A DNA stretch of 64,000 bases from Favolaschia claudopus (GCA_037176885.1 JAWWNJ010000006.1:3100001-3164000), one strand, 5' to 3'; counted from the first letter of the stretch, positions 12,201 through 24,618 are shown. Notes: generated by a model from the letters alone, not told the origin. Translations and numbers: made by a program.

Positions 12201-13939
12201 CACTTACACGTCCTTGGTCTTCTCGGGAGGGACCTGCTTGCGCATGAGCTGGCCAGGCGGGACGTCGCACAATTCTGAAAAGAATGTCAAAAGAGGAAAG
12301 AACAGAAAACGAACGCTACTTACCGAGCGGAATGAGAGCTCCGGATCCAACCTTTATGAGAGATTGAGATGAAGATGAGCAGCAAAAAGTGAGACACTCA
12401 CCTCGGCGCAGATCACGTCGGGAAATTGAAGAGGCTTGTTTTGAGTCTGTTGGAAGTATTCGGCCACCGTCATTGTTTTACCTTCGCGCATGGTGAAGGT
12501 GAGCTTGTTGGCGGGAGCGGAGCTAAGCTTCTTCAACACTCGCGGGGTGGTGTGCTTCTGGCCATCGGGGCCGAGGTGCGTGGTGTGGATGCGGATGCCG
12601 CTGATGAACCTCTGCAGGCGAATTCGCTCCCGGTCGGGCAGGCCGTGGGTAGGACTCAGAGCGTTGGGATGGTTTTTCTTCATGAATTCTAAGCAGAGAG
12701 TGAGAAGCTTCCCCTGTATTCGTGATGAGCAGGTCCGCCACAAAGACAACAGTCGTTAATGGAAAGCATACCGCTTTGTACATCGTCCCCGTCGAGATAT
12801 CTACGTTGATGAGCATTTTGCCAATCCCAGGACGAACCGACTGGAAATAGCCGCGCCCTAGAGAGAATCCACATTAGCATAACATGAACTGTGAAATGGA
12901 AGAGAAGAAAACTTGCATAGTTCAAGACCACTGCCGATGTCTTTGGTCTCGCGATTAGTGAAGAACGAGCGAACGTTGAAGGGGTAGGACAAGCTGGGCT
13001 GAGCTCTGATAACGACGTTGAGAGCTAAGTAGACTGTCAGCACAAAGAGAAACCGGGATATCGGTGTCAGGAAACAAACCAGTTATCGCGGTCAAAACGG
13101 TGTTGTCGTGCGACCCCTTGCCTTGAATGAAGCGATGGAGGACTTCAGGGTTGATCTCGGCGACGTGGGTGAGTTTGATCTTGTAGACCTTGGGACCCTT
13201 GCCACTCGCAGAAGGAGACCCGTCGGAGAGAGTGACGTCGAACTGCTGAGAGCCGGTCGAGAACGGTAGCTTCTGGATGCAGAACAAGTTCTTCCTGCCG
13301 TCATACACACCGCGCGGCGTGAAGCTGTAGCCAGGTGAGCTCGAGAATGAAGAGAGTTCGGATGGGTTTACGTTTGCGGTGCGATGTCGAATTGCAAGCG
13401 ACGGATCAAGTCCATCTATGGACAGAAAGCGCATCAGCACAACGCGAATCTTATCTCGGTCGCAACTTACGGTCATTCGTGCAGGCAAAGTTTTTTCGGA
13501 AGGCGAGATGACGACTAGCGGACATGAGCCAGAAGAGCTTATAGAGAATTTAACGAACCGTCATAGTGGTCTGATCAAAGTACGTAGAAATGAGCAAGGG
13601 ACGTGGCAAGTTGACGAAGAAACCACATACGAATGATTGAGTTCGGAATCGACGTAGCGAACGAGTTGACCTGGATGGTCACTGGAGTGCCGCCGTTGGA
13701 AAAATCGGGTCTTCTGACACCGACCTAAGAAACGAGAGAAAGAAGTGAATCAAACGTAGACCGGTGAAAAAAGCACGACTCACGGTGGTAATGTGAGCTA
13801 GTTAACAAAGAGAAAGACGTGAGCATTGATCATCTGCGTCGGGAAACATAACCGTTAAACCAACCAGCTATACACGCGACGTTCATGAGTGGAAAGGTTC
13901 ATCGATCAATCGGACTGGTAGCGCACCTGGAGTAGACAT
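9292..13939 (-). CDS. AGO: Argonaute (QDE2-type), copy A, apparently complete
   Basis: ATG 13939 begins a 13-base first exon (MSTP), joined across an intron to [17 protein letters not shown]; the stop is 9292-9294. Domains in order: ArgoN ([19 protein letters not shown]), DUF1785 linker ([14 protein letters not shown]), PAZ region ([39 protein letters not shown]), MID ([29 protein letters not shown]) and PIWI ([57 protein letters not shown] end [13 protein letters not shown]). The catalytic set D, E, D, H is therefore visible. It should bind small RNAs and slice complementary targets in RNA interference. Some 20 or more introns, with exons of 3, 5 and 14 bases, cut the gene. It is the only one of three local copies with both ends. 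Confidence 0.93.
9811..13832 (-). repeat. Left arm of a ~4.0 kb inverted repeat (Argonaute copy A)
   Basis: This stretch is the reverse complement of 20353-24378 with near identity over exons and introns. Collinearity is easy to check: positions add to 34177 across 12.1-13.3 kb, to 34183 near 11.7 kb and to 34185 across 10.45-11.0 kb, so there are only a few small indels. The identity stops abruptly inside intron 1 on one side and about 16 bases into the intron after HGGLLG on the other. Confidence 0.95.
10726..10812 (-). other. Two microexons (3 bases and 5 bases) at the first PIWI aspartate
   Basis: To obtain the invariant residues MGADVIHP, the exon ending ATG-G must be joined to GCG (10810-10812), then CCGAT (10726-10730), then GTCATTCATCC. 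GCG is preceded by ...TTTTTCCAG and followed by GTGCGT; CCGAT is preceded by ATATAG and followed by GTGAGT. Skipping the 3-base exon would give MADV without the conserved glycine. The same arrangement is conserved in copy B at 23373-23375 and 23455-23459. Confidence 0.75.
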
Positions 13940-14775
13940 GGAAAAGATTGGAATTTGAGGTGTCGCGGCGGGCAAGTCTTGAAGCTTGAAGGTAAAGTGC
14001 GCAACAGAAAGCTCGCTCTCAAGTTGGCTCTGCGCTTTAAAGGATAGTCTCTGACATGTTGTGTGCTCTGGTTGACATGACAGGAACTCGAGCTATTTCG
14101 AAGCACGGTACATCGAATTGATGGAAGACACTATTAAGGTTCACCGCCAAATTTTCTCTCTGCTGGCTTCAACCCTCCACAGGATATTTTGTATTTTTCA
14201 CCATTTCTAACCCGTCTCTCTGCCTTCAACTCTCGCTGTATAATTCTTCCAAGAATTTTGCCGATTTTGCGGAGCGGGAAGAAATTGAACAAAGGATAGA
14301 GTTCATAACCGGGTCAGATTTCGCATGAACTCTGATGTAGGCGCTCCCAGAGTCAAAATCCTGCTGGCTTGATATTCGAATTAACGTTCAGGGTCGGAAC
14401 AGCCGCGATATCATCGCACATGTGGCTCTCCGATATTAGTCGAGCCTGAGGCTCGTGAAGTGCAACCCTTACCTCAGGCCTGAGGCTGAGAGACTCCGGC
14501 GTGCCAGTGGTATCTGCAGTCATCTTGACGCGGCAGTCGCCATCGATCCTGGATTGGTCTCTCACAAGCCGCAAAACGAGTAGAGAGGAGGTACCTGAAC
14601 ATAGTTGCGTACCTCGATCATATTCTCATCTTTCAAATCGTGGCGGGAAGGACGATTAAGTGAAGACGCGTCTACATCATGTGATCGTGTAGACCCTGAT
14701 CGGACCTTCGGCCGATGACAAAATCGTAAAATTCCCGAAAAGGAAGGACACTCAACGCTTTTCGCGAGTCAAGTC
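13940..14775. promoter_or_regulatory. Divergent intergenic region between Argonaute A and HIS4
   Basis: 836 bases with no convincing reading frame separate the start codons of Argonaute A and HIS4. It contains a perfect 12-bp palindrome CTCAGGCCTGAG at 14473-14484, set among related CCTGAGGCT pieces at about 14446-14490. No clean TGACTCA (Gcn4/Cpc1) site was found next to HIS4; the closest is CGAGTCA just before the ATG. The region must hold promoters for both genes. Confidence 0.5.
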
Positions 14776-17401
14776 ATGTCTGTGTTTTTGCCTCTATTTG
14801 ACGAGCAAGAAGATACATTGCTAGAATCTCTCGCGCGGATAGGCCCTATCGCATTTCTCGCCTCGAGATCTTCGTCTCTCCCCCTTCCAGCCCATTCCTT
14901 CATCCTCGTTGAACACGATCGACCTTTCGTTCTAGATGAAGCTGTTTCTTGGCTGGATAATGGCGTTGACAAACTCATCGTCCCCCTCTCATGGGCCAAG
15001 GAACTCATTGAACTTATCTCTTCCGATCGACTGTTGCTCATGCTAGATGTGGCGAATATCAGCGCAGTTTCGGACAAAGTGCGGAATGGAGTCTCTGGTG
15101 TGCTACTGAAAACCCCAGCCATCGACTTAGATTTGATTGCCTCTATATCTAAATTCTTCACTGGATCTGCCATTCATGTCCTCTCCAACTCGTCTGTCTC
15201 CCCCACGAGCGCTTTAATTCGTGGATTACTGGGTATCGGGGCGACTCCCGTACTTCCCGTCTCTCAGCTCACACTCTCCCCGTCTTCGGCATCGAAACTC
15301 AATATAGCGGACGCATTCCTTGCTCCCATCGTATCCGATCGCCCAGACGGTCTGTTCCCCACCGTCGTTTCAACAGAAACAGGTCACTCCCTAGGCCTTG
15401 TTTACTCTTCAACCGAGTCGATCAAGGAGAGTATACTCACAGGCAAAGGTGTCTACCAGTCGAGGAAACACGGACTGTGGCGTAAGGGTGAAACTTCGGG
15501 AGCTACTCAGGATATTGTCAGCATTCGAATAGATTGCGACTCTGACAGCCTCGAATTCCGGGTGGTTCAGCATGGCGCAGGGTTCTGTCACCTGAACCGG
15601 GCCTCTTGTTTTGGCGAGATGAATGGGCTTCCGGCTTTGGAGAGTACTCTTCGGTCACGCTTCCAGTCTGCACCGGAAGGATCGTACACGCAGCGACTCT
15701 TCAGTGATCCCGAGCTTCTGCGCGCAAAAATCATGGAAGAGGCCGATGAGCTATGCAGAGCGGAGCAGAAGGCAGATGTCGCGTTTGAGGCAGCCGACCT
15801 ATTTTATTTTGCACTAACGAAATGTATTGCTGCGGGGGTTGGAATTTCCGATATCGAAGCCTCTCTTGATCGAAAGGCCCGAAGAGTCACGCGTAGGGCT
15901 GGCAATGCAAAGCCGGAGTGGTCCCAGAAGCAGAGTGCACCCCCCTCATCACAAATGCCCCCTAATGCGACTGTCGAGCATGGTCCCATTCGTATGCGCT
16001 CTTACGACCTAGCCGTTACCCCTCCAGAGGAGCGTAACGGCTTACTCCGCCGACCTGTTCTCAAATCGGAGGAAATGATGAACAAAGTGAAGCCAATCGT
16101 CGACGACGTTCGTGCCCGGGGAGACGCAGCCCTTCTCGAACTCACGGCCAAATTCGACAAGGCAAAACTCACATCCACTGTCGTATTCCCGCCTTTCGCC
16201 GCGGAAACAATGGTGGTTGAACCCGAAGTCGGCGAAGCAATCAAAACAGCCTACGCCAACATCAAAAAATTCCATGAAGCCCAAGCAGACAGCGCGACCC
16301 TCCGCGTCGAGACGATGCCTGGAGTTGTCTGCTCACGCTTCGCTCGACCCATAGCGCGCGTAGGGCTCTACGTGCCCGGTGGTACCGCTATCCTCCCCTC
16401 GACCGCACTGATGCTCGGCATTCCCGCTCAAGTCGCTGGCTGTCGAGAAATCGTGCTTGCCACGCCTCCGCGCCCTGACGGTAGCATTTCGCCCGAGGTC
16501 ATGTATGTCGCAAATCTCGTTGGCGCTTCGGCTGTTCTCAAGGCAGGCGGTGCGCAAGCTGTCGCCGCACTCGCCTATGGAACCGAGTCTGTCCCCAAGG
16601 TCGACAAGATATTTGGGCCCGGAAACCAGTGGGTCACGGCCGCAAAAATGCTGGTGCAGAACGATACAGATGCGCTGGTGTCTATCGATATGCCCGCCGG
16701 TCCTTCAGAGGTCCTTGTGAGTTCATTCTCCTGCACAAGCCGTCACATTGTCGAACGAATTCATCTTTAGGTTATCGCAGACTACACGGCGAATCCTGGT
16801 TTCGTCGCTGCCGACTTGTTGTCCCAGGCCGAGCATGGAGTGGACTCGCAGGTTGTGCTCGTTGCAGTGGACTTGGACGAAGCCAAACTGGCAGAGATCG
16901 AGAAAGAGGTGGATGTACAAGCGCATGCCCTTTCGCGCGTGGATATTGTGCGCAAGTCGGTCAGCAAAAGCATCATTGTCGAGACCAAATCTGTTCAGGA
17001 GGCGATTGCGTTTTCCAACGATTACGCTCCGGAACATCTGATACTGCACTTGGAAAATGCCAGCGAGCAAGTCAAGTACATAGACAACGCAGGAAGTGTG
17101 TTCGTTGGCCCGTATTCGCCGGAAAGGTACGAAGCGAACTCTTGAGCTTTGGATTATACTCACCAAGAATGCTAGCTGCGGTGACTACGCCTCTGGAACA
17201 AACCACACCCTACCTACGAATGGATATGCACGCCAGTTCAGCGGCGTGAATACACTCTCGTTCCAGAAGCATATCACTTCGCAAGAGATAACGCAGTCAG
17301 GTTTGAGGGGTCTCGGACCTGTTGTGGCAACGCTGGCGGATTGCGAGGGTCTCGAAGCGCACGCCAATGCGGTACGGATTCGGTTGAAGGAATTGAACTG
17401 A
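14776..17401 (+). CDS. HIS4: Trifunctional histidine biosynthesis protein (HisI-HisE-HisD)
   Basis: Three exons: 14776-16716, 16771-17126 and 17176-17401. The N-terminal third is the fungal leader region, followed by the phosphoribosyl-AMP cyclohydrolase domain ([28 protein letters not shown]), the phosphoribosyl-ATP pyrophosphohydrolase domain ([24 protein letters not shown]) and histidinol dehydrogenase ([74 protein letters not shown]). The enzyme performs steps 2, 3 and the last two oxidations of histidine synthesis in the cytosol. The length of about 840 residues is normal. It lies in the spacer between the two Argonaute arms and looks intact. Confidence 0.97.
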
Positions 17402-17465
17402 GACAAAAATGTGTGCAAAGCAATCTAGAATTTTGTATGAGGGAACCACAAAAAATTAAAAGGTA

Positions 17466-18894
17466 CTAGTTAGTGCGATAAAGTGCCCGTTTCGCAACCT
17501 TGACGATAAGAGGAGTGTCCGGGAAAGAAAGGGCTTCAAGATTAGTAGCGTACTGGCAAGGAAATCAGCCAACGCAAATGAAAGATGTATGGGTCGACTG
17601 ACCGGTGTGGGGACGTCTGCGCCGGTAACTCTCTCCACGGGAGCATCCAAGTAGTCAAAGGCTTCGCTTTCTACGATCTGAGCGCATATCTCGCTACCCA
17701 CACCGAAAGCCGGGAAGCCACCCTCAACGATCACAAGTCTGAGAAGATTCATGTCAGAGAAATGGCGGAAAACGCTATTCTTGACTGACCTGTTGGTTTT
17801 CTTTACCGACTTGATGATGGTGTCGATATCGAGGGGACGAATACTCCGCAGATTGATGACCTCCGCCTTGATTCCCTCCTTGGCTAAAGCATCTGCCGCC
17901 TCGAGACTGTGCGTGACCATCTTGCTGTGTGCGACCAAGGTAACATCGCTGCCCTCACGCTCAACTTTGCACTTGCCGATCTCGAGAGTGAAATTGTCGG
18001 ACATGGCTTCTGCAGACATGGGGAAGGAGACACCGTAAAGCATTTCGTTCTCAAGGAAAACGACAGGGTTGGGATCCCGAATTGCAGCCTGAATATATGG
18101 TTTGAATTTACGGCGATATGAAAGACTTTGAATTTACAGACCTTGAGTAAACCCTTGCAGTCTTCCGCACTCCAAGGACTGACGACTTTTAATCCGGGTA
18201 CAGACCCGTACCATGCGGCGTAGTCTTGTGAGTGCTGGGCGGCTACACCCGAGGCAGCGCCGTTTGGCCCGCGAAACACGACAGGACACGGTACGTTTCC
18301 GCCGGACATGTAGTAAGTTTTGCCGGCGGAGTTGACGATTTGGTCAATAGCCTGCATGGCGAAGTTGAAAGTCATGAACTCGCATCTGCAGAGAACATGA
18401 TGTGAGCGGATGGTACGAAGAAAAGACGCGAAAGAAGTAAACATGCATTGGCCGCAGACCGGATAATGCTGCGCCAACGGCCAGCCCAGCAAAGCCCATT
18501 TCCGTGATTGGTGTATCAACTACCCGTTTCTCGCCAAATTTATCGAGGAGACCCTTGGTGACCTATAAGATAGTTTGAGAGAACGAAAACGCGCAACAGC
18601 AAATAGTAAGACCTTGTATGCACCGTTGTACCGCGCGACTTCCTCGCCCATGATGAAGACCTTCTCGTCGCGAATCATCTCCTCTTCCATGGCTGCGTTG
18701 AGGGCGTCGCGGACGGTCATCTAGCAGAAAATTTAACTGTGTCAAAAAATTATGACGAGGACGCGGTGGAAAGCGCGTACGGTGTGCTCTGCCTCCGACG
18801 AGGCATATCTGCGTGCCCTGAAAGCATTAGAGGCAACCAGTGCCGACGACGGGCGAGGACGAGCCAGACGAGCGAGGCCTAGACGGGGGACCAT
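17466..18894 (-). CDS. PDB1: Pyruvate dehydrogenase E1 component subunit beta, mitochondrial
   Basis: ATG 18894 ([20 protein letters not shown], an arginine-rich presequence) to TAG 17466-17468 after KRALYRTN. Mature sequence begins near [20 protein letters not shown] and continues [92 protein letters not shown] and FLENEMLYG. These are the thiamine-diphosphate-binding and transketolase C-terminal blocks of E1 beta. With E1 alpha it decarboxylates pyruvate in the mitochondrial matrix. Six or so short introns are present. It converges on HIS4 with a 64-bp gap, so the two 3' ends may overlap in transcripts. Confidence 0.96.
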
Positions 18895-18974
18895 ATATTT
18901 TTTGGGGGAAGGAAATAATTGAAAGCTGAGCTCTGCCGTTACGTGACCAGTTCCGACTTTGCACGACTCGGGAG

Positions 18975-20054
18975 ATGCCTGCCACTATCCTCGTAACCGG
19001 CGCCTCAAAGGTACACTTGCTGCTCGTCTTCAACCGATACCTTTGCCACAGCTCTCGCTAGGGAATTGGACTGGCTGTAACCACCATCTTGCTCCGCAAA
19101 TTTCAAGCCAATGTAGTCGCCTTATCTCGCACCAAGACTCCAGAAATTCTTGCTTTAGCCTCCGAGTCAAACTCTCTTGTTGTCCTTGAAGGCGACGTGT
19201 TAGTCTATCGGCAGTGAAAGCCCTACTTGCGACTGATTTTTGGGTGCGGCTCAGCACCGATGATGCAGCTGTAGCTCGTGCCATCGATCAGGCAACCTCG
19301 ACCTTCAATGGCCTTGACGGAATCGTGCTCAATGCTGCTACTCTTGCGCCTCTGTGTCGTATTGGGGACGATACTCCTTTAGAGAACTGGAAAACCCACT
19401 TTGATGTCAACTTCTTCTCGCTAATTGTCGCCCTCAAGCATTCACTGCCCGCTCTACGCAAAAGTGCTCTTGGTGGTATGCCATCCACTCAATCGGAGAG
19501 CGCAACCCTGTTATAACCCTATCATAGGCCGCGTCGTATTTGTGAGCTCAGGGGCTGCTGTCAAGGGAACTGCTGGCTGGGGTCCATACAATGCCAGCAA
19601 GGCCGCAATGAACTCGCTTTGCCGGTATGTGTTCTGTTTCGGCCTGTGGGTCAGGTTCTCAGTCGCCAACAAGAACTCTGGCCGAAGAGGAACCCGACGT
19701 TATCTCGGTCGCTTTACGCCCAGGCATGGTGCAGACAGACGTCAGTATTTGGTGTTCTAGGCAAACATGAACTGTGTTCTAAGAGGTCCCAAGATGCAAG
19801 CCGCGCTCAGGCAAGACGGCGCGAAGCACATGAATGTGTGCCGTTCAATTATTGCCACACAATTGTTACTCACTTCTATCAAGGCTCAAGACCATCAGAC
19901 GTTCGTCGCCGCCCACGCGGATGGAAAGCTCCTCGACGCGCATGACCCTGGACATGTTATCGCTTCCTTGGCACTGAACGCTGACAAGACACTTAGCGGG
20001 AAGTTTTTGAGTTGGGACTCTCCCGACTGCGCTAATTACAGGTCTACGGCTTGA
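18975..20054 (+). CDS. Short-chain dehydrogenase/reductase (IRC24-like)
   Basis: ATG 18975 (MPATILVTGASK) joined over an intron to GIGLAVTTILLRKF, giving the TGxxxGIG cofactor motif. Then VVALSRTKTPEILALA, LDGIVLNAATLAPL (NAG-equivalent), WKTHFDVNFFSLIVALKHSL, RVVFVSSGAAVKG, and the catalytic YNASKAAMNSLCR (YxxxK), followed by DVISVALRPGMVQTD. The stop is 20052-20054. The arrangement is like yeast benzil reductase-type SDRs. The substrate is unknown; NADP preference is an inference. Its promoter is shared with PDB1, the two start codons being only 80 bp apart. The gene looks intact with five or more exons. Confidence 0.88.
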
Positions 20055-20214
20055 GCTGTACGCATATAATATTGTATCTGTATCTCGAGCCGGGACCGAC
20101 TAAAGCGACAGGCCTGTTTAACCAATGGATTATCTATGCCGACTGTTAACCAGCTTCTTGATCTCCTTAACTGAGTCGCGCCCAATATATCTATGAATGG
20201 CTCAGCCTCAACGC

Positions 20215-20350
20215 AATGACCTTCGACCTTGAGCTGCCGTCGCAGTTGTCAGTACATCCAAGGAGCCGTGGCAAAGCAATGTTCTCCAGCTCATGACGCG
20301 CGGGGACGCGTCTATTATGTGTGCAGACGGGTTCAACTTCAGGAAGCCTG
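20215..20350. repeat. ~130-bp repeat, copy 2 (next to the Argonaute B junction)
   Basis: Inverted counterpart of 8985-9115. It ends two bases before the point (20353) at which similarity to Argonaute begins, so it abuts the breakpoint of the inverted duplication. In copy A the equivalent sequence lies about 180 bases beyond the stop codon, not next to intron 1, so the two ends of the gene have been brought together here. Confidence 0.8.
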
Positions 20351-20352
20351 AC

Positions 20353-23300
20353 GATCAATGCTCACGTCTTTCTCTTCGAACTAGCTCACATTACCACCGT
20401 GAGTTGTGCTTTTCACCGGTCTACATTTGATTCACTTCATGCTCTCGTTTCTTAGGTCGGTGTCAGAAGACCCGATTTTTCCAACGGCGGCACTCCAGTG
20501 ACCATCCAGGTCAACTCGTTCGCTACGTCGATTCCGAACTCAATCATTCGTATGTGGTTTCTTCGTCAACTTGCGTCCCTTGCTCATTTCTACGTACTTT
20601 GATCAGACCACTATGACGGTTCGTTAAATTCTCTATATGCTCTTCTGGCTCATGTCCGCTAGTGGTCATAACGCCCTCCGAAAAAACTTTGCCTGCACGA
20701 ATGACCGTAAGTTGCGACCGAGATAAGATTCGCGTTGTGCTGATGCGCTTTCTGTCCATAGATGGACTTGATCCGTCGCTTGCAATTCGACATCGCACCG
20801 CAAACGTAAACCCATCCGAACTCTCTTCATTCTCGAGCTCACCTGGCTGCAGCTTCACGCCGCGCGGTGTGTATGACGGCAGGAAGAACTTGTTCTGCAT
20901 CCAGAAGCTACCGTTCTCGACCGGCTCTCAGCAGTTCGACGTCACTCTCTCCGACGGGTCTCCTTCTGCGAGTGGCAAGGGTCCCAAGGTCTACAAGATC
21001 AAACTCACCCACGTCGCCGAGATCAACCCTGAAGTCCTCCATCGCTTCATTCAAGGCAAGGGGTCGCACGACAACACCGTTTTGACCGCGATAACTGGTT
21101 TGTTTCCTGACACCGATATCCCGGTTTCTCTTTGTGCTGACAGTCTACTTAGCTCTCAACGTCGTTATCAGAGCTCAGCCCAGCTTGTCCTACCCCTTCA
21201 ACGTTCGCTCGTTCTTCACTAATCGCGAGACCAAAGACATCGGCAGTGGTCTTGAACTATGCAAGTTTTCTTCTCTTCCATTTCACAGTTCATGTTATGC
21301 TAATGTGGATTCTCTCTAGGGCGCGGCTATTTCCAGTCGGTTCGTCCTGGGATTGGCAAAATGCTCATCAACGTAGATATCTCGACGGGGACGATGTACA
21401 AAGCGGTATGCTTTCCATTAACGACTGTTGTCTTTGTGGCGGACCTGCTCATCACGAATACAGGGGAAGCTTCTCACTCTCTGCTTAGAATTCATGAAGA
21501 AAAACCATCCCAACGCTCTGAGTCCTACCCACGGCCTGCCCGACCGGGAGCGAATTCGCCTGCAGAGGTTCATCAGCGGCATCCGCATCCACACCACGCA
21601 CCTCGGCCCCGATGGCCAGAAGCACACCACCCCGCGAGTGTTGAAGAAGCTTAGCTCCGCTCCCGCCAACAAGCTCACCTTCACCATGCGCGAAGGTAAA
21701 ACAATGACGGTGGCCGAATACTTCCAACAGACTCAAAACAAGCCTCTTCAATTTCCCGACGTGATCTGCGCCGAGGTGAGTGTCTCACTTTTTGCTGCTC
21801 ATCTTCATCTCAATCTCTCATAAAGGTTGGATCCGGAGCTCTCATTCCGCTCGGTAAGTAGCGTTCGTTTTCTGTTCTTTCCTCTTTTGACATTCTTTTC
21901 AGAATTGTGCGACGTCCCGCCTGGCCAGCTCATGCGCAAGCAGGTCCCTCCCGAGAAGACCAAGGACGTGTAAGTGCTCGATTTCTATGACTAGACTCAT
22001 GCTGATATGTGCATCTTTCTAGCCTCGACTTCGCGACGAAGAAGCCCCTTGACCGTCTCTCGAGCATCAAAAAAGGCTTGGATGTCCTAGCTTACGGTCG
22101 ATCGGAGTATGTTCGTCAATTCGAAATGAACGTCGATCACGCTTCTGGCCCTTTGCGAGTTCAAGCTAGAGTTTTGAAGCCGCCAATGCTCAAGTATGGC
22201 CCTGGTTCTCGTCAACTGACCATTGTGAGTGACATTTTTTGGAGCTTGATCCTTCGCTCAAGGTTCTTGTTAGACTCCTCGAGACGGTAGCTGGAACATG
22301 GTCGACAAAAGTGGGTGCCTCTCGTATGTATTTTTGGTAGTCGCTTATATCCTCGTAGAATTCTTCAAGCCCGTCGTCATCGACCGATGGGTCGTTGTGG
22401 TCTACGAGCGGGAGAATCGGTTCAACAATCAGGCCGCGCAAGACATGATCAGTGCGTTTGTTTCCCATTCCAGTCTTTTTATTGAATCTCATTGTCTATG
22501 CGAAGACGGTCTTTGTGCTAGTTGCCGCGACGTCGGTTCGTTAACGTTTCGCTTTCTTCACTGTGGCTTTGTTTAACAACCTCTCTCAGGCATCAAGCTG
22601 ACACCTACGAAGTTCGTCTTTTGGGAAAACGGCCAGGGACGTATTGCCGATCAATTGAGGGTCTGTCGACTTGCACTTTCATTGTATTCCAACGCTGATA
22701 TCCCCTTTCCAGGCTGCCGGTGCTGCTTGCGCAAAGCAAATGGGAAAGGGGCCTCAATTGATGTTGGTGGTGCTGGTCAGTCAAGATCTACCTCTCGTGC
22801 ATGCTACTGTGTTCTTACCCAAACCCGTTTAGCCTGAAGGTGGTAATGATATCTACACGAACGTCAAACACTTTGGAGACATCACTGTATGTGCCGTTCT
22901 GTACTCTTTGTCGCAGTTTTGGCTGATGTTGTGATTACAGATGGGCGTTGCAACTCAATGCCTTAAGGTATTTCGTGGCAAGTTTCGTCGAACAGGAATC
23001 CTTACTGTTCCCAGTCCTCCAAATGCTTCCGTGCCAAGCCCCAGTACTGTCAGTGTGCTTCCTTTGTAGCTTTCTGCGATTCTTGAATTGACGGTCTTCT
23101 ATGTCAGACGCTAATGTTTGCCTCAAGTATGTTCTACTGGCAAGGGGAGTACTAGTATTCAAATTTTTCTTTGCCTAGGATCAATGTGAAATTGGGAGGA
23201 ATCAACACCATTCCAGGTTTGTTAATTCATGTTGCGAAGACCGCATCTCACCAATATCTTGCAGACCCGAGCTCGGTTGGTGTGCTGACTGATCCCCACA

Positions 23301-24378
23301 ACCCGACTATCGTCATGGGTGCGTTTTCTTTCTTCTGTGCCTCTGGTTATTCAAGTCTGACCGTTTTTCCAGGCGGTGCGTTCAGGCTCATGCTCGTGCC
23401 TTTTCCCTTTTTTTCGAAGTCGCTGACATGTTTGTTTTCGTCGGAATAATATAGCCGATGTGAGTCGCACCGACTTACTATTTCCTTTGTTGCTAAGGTG
23501 TATTTCCTAGGTCATTCATCCAGCGCCAGGTTCCGAAGGGCGTCCGTCTTTTACGTCTCTCGTCGCGAACGTCGACTCAGACACGGCCAAGTATGTTGCG
23601 GCTTCTCGCGTCCAGACTTCCCGACAGGAGATGATCGAGGAGCTCGAGGGTATGGCTCAACACTGTCTTGGCATGTATATGAGGTTCGTCTCGAGGTGAA
23701 CCTGATGCGAACCTCACTCGCTCACTTGTTCTGAAAGATATCGCGAGATGGCCGAGAAGAAGGCCGCGGGAACCACCGCCCCGAAACGCATCATCTTCTA
23801 CCGCGGTTCGTTCATCCTTGTCTTGCTTGTTATCTCGGTACTGAGTATCCAATTTAGATGGCGTGTCGGAGGGCCAGTTCAAGCAGGTTCTCGAGCAAGG
23901 TTTGCCACTCCTGGCTTCATCCCCTTCTACGTTGCTGACCGTTCTGCAGAGCTTCCGCTTATCAAGAGTTCGTGATTATCTATGTCTCGCGTGTCCAACT
24001 CGACCTCTTTCGCAGAGGCCTGCGCCAACCTCAAGATTAACCCTAAAATCACGATCATCGTTGTCGGCAAGGTACGTCTCTCTTTCCCCAACTCGCATTC
24101 TCTCACTGACAATCTGCCACAGCGTCACCATGTTCGGTACGACTGGAACTTTCTCTCCACCGCTTCGTCCAACAAGACACTGTAGATTCTTCCCGATCAA
24201 TGAGCGCGAGGCGGATAGAAGTGGGAACTGTAGAGCAGGCATGAAGATACCCGCGCATCTGAGTCTATGACCTCTAATCGTGAAGTAGGCACCGTCGTGG
24301 ATCGCGACATTGCCCATCCTACCGAGTTCGACTTCTACCTTCAGTCCCACGGCGGGCTGTTGGGTGAGTTCCTCTACC
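20353..24378 (+). pseudogene. Argonaute copy B, truncated at both ends (right arm of inverted repeat)
   Basis: Almost identical to copy A but in reverse orientation. Similarity begins inside intron 1, so the 13-base first exon with the start codon is absent, and no replacement MSTP exon is seen upstream. It ends 16 bases into the intron after HGGLLG, so the exons coding [19 protein letters not shown] and the final catalytic histidine (AKNHYDP) are missing. In between the exons appear open; a 6-base insertion (adds two codons, YERENRF versus YENRF) keeps frame. Differences from A cluster near 22980-23010 and 23870-24080, while 21.1-22.9 kb is essentially identical including introns. I call it a pseudogene; a truncated protein or non-coding RNA product is possible. 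Confidence 0.9.
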
Positions 24379-24618
24379 ATGTATCAGAAGTGTGTTGTCC
24401 TAGAACCAATTGTCATTGCCGTTCGTTTAACCAGCTGTGACTTTTTGCTCCTCCGAATGTCTGTTCCATGAGCGGTCATCAACCTTGCTTCTACGGCACT
24501 CGACATTTCATTCGTGGATTCCGCCAGTAGGACGATCCATCGCGGTCGATTTCTCGCCTCGAATGACGTCGGCGTCACACGTGCCACTTCAAGCTTCGAC
24601 CTTGCACTTCTTGCTACC

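Noticed and set aside
13379..13636. Plus-strand 85-residue frame repeated in copies B and C
   Set aside because: It is the complementary strand of Argonaute exons and introns and is repeated only because Argonaute is.
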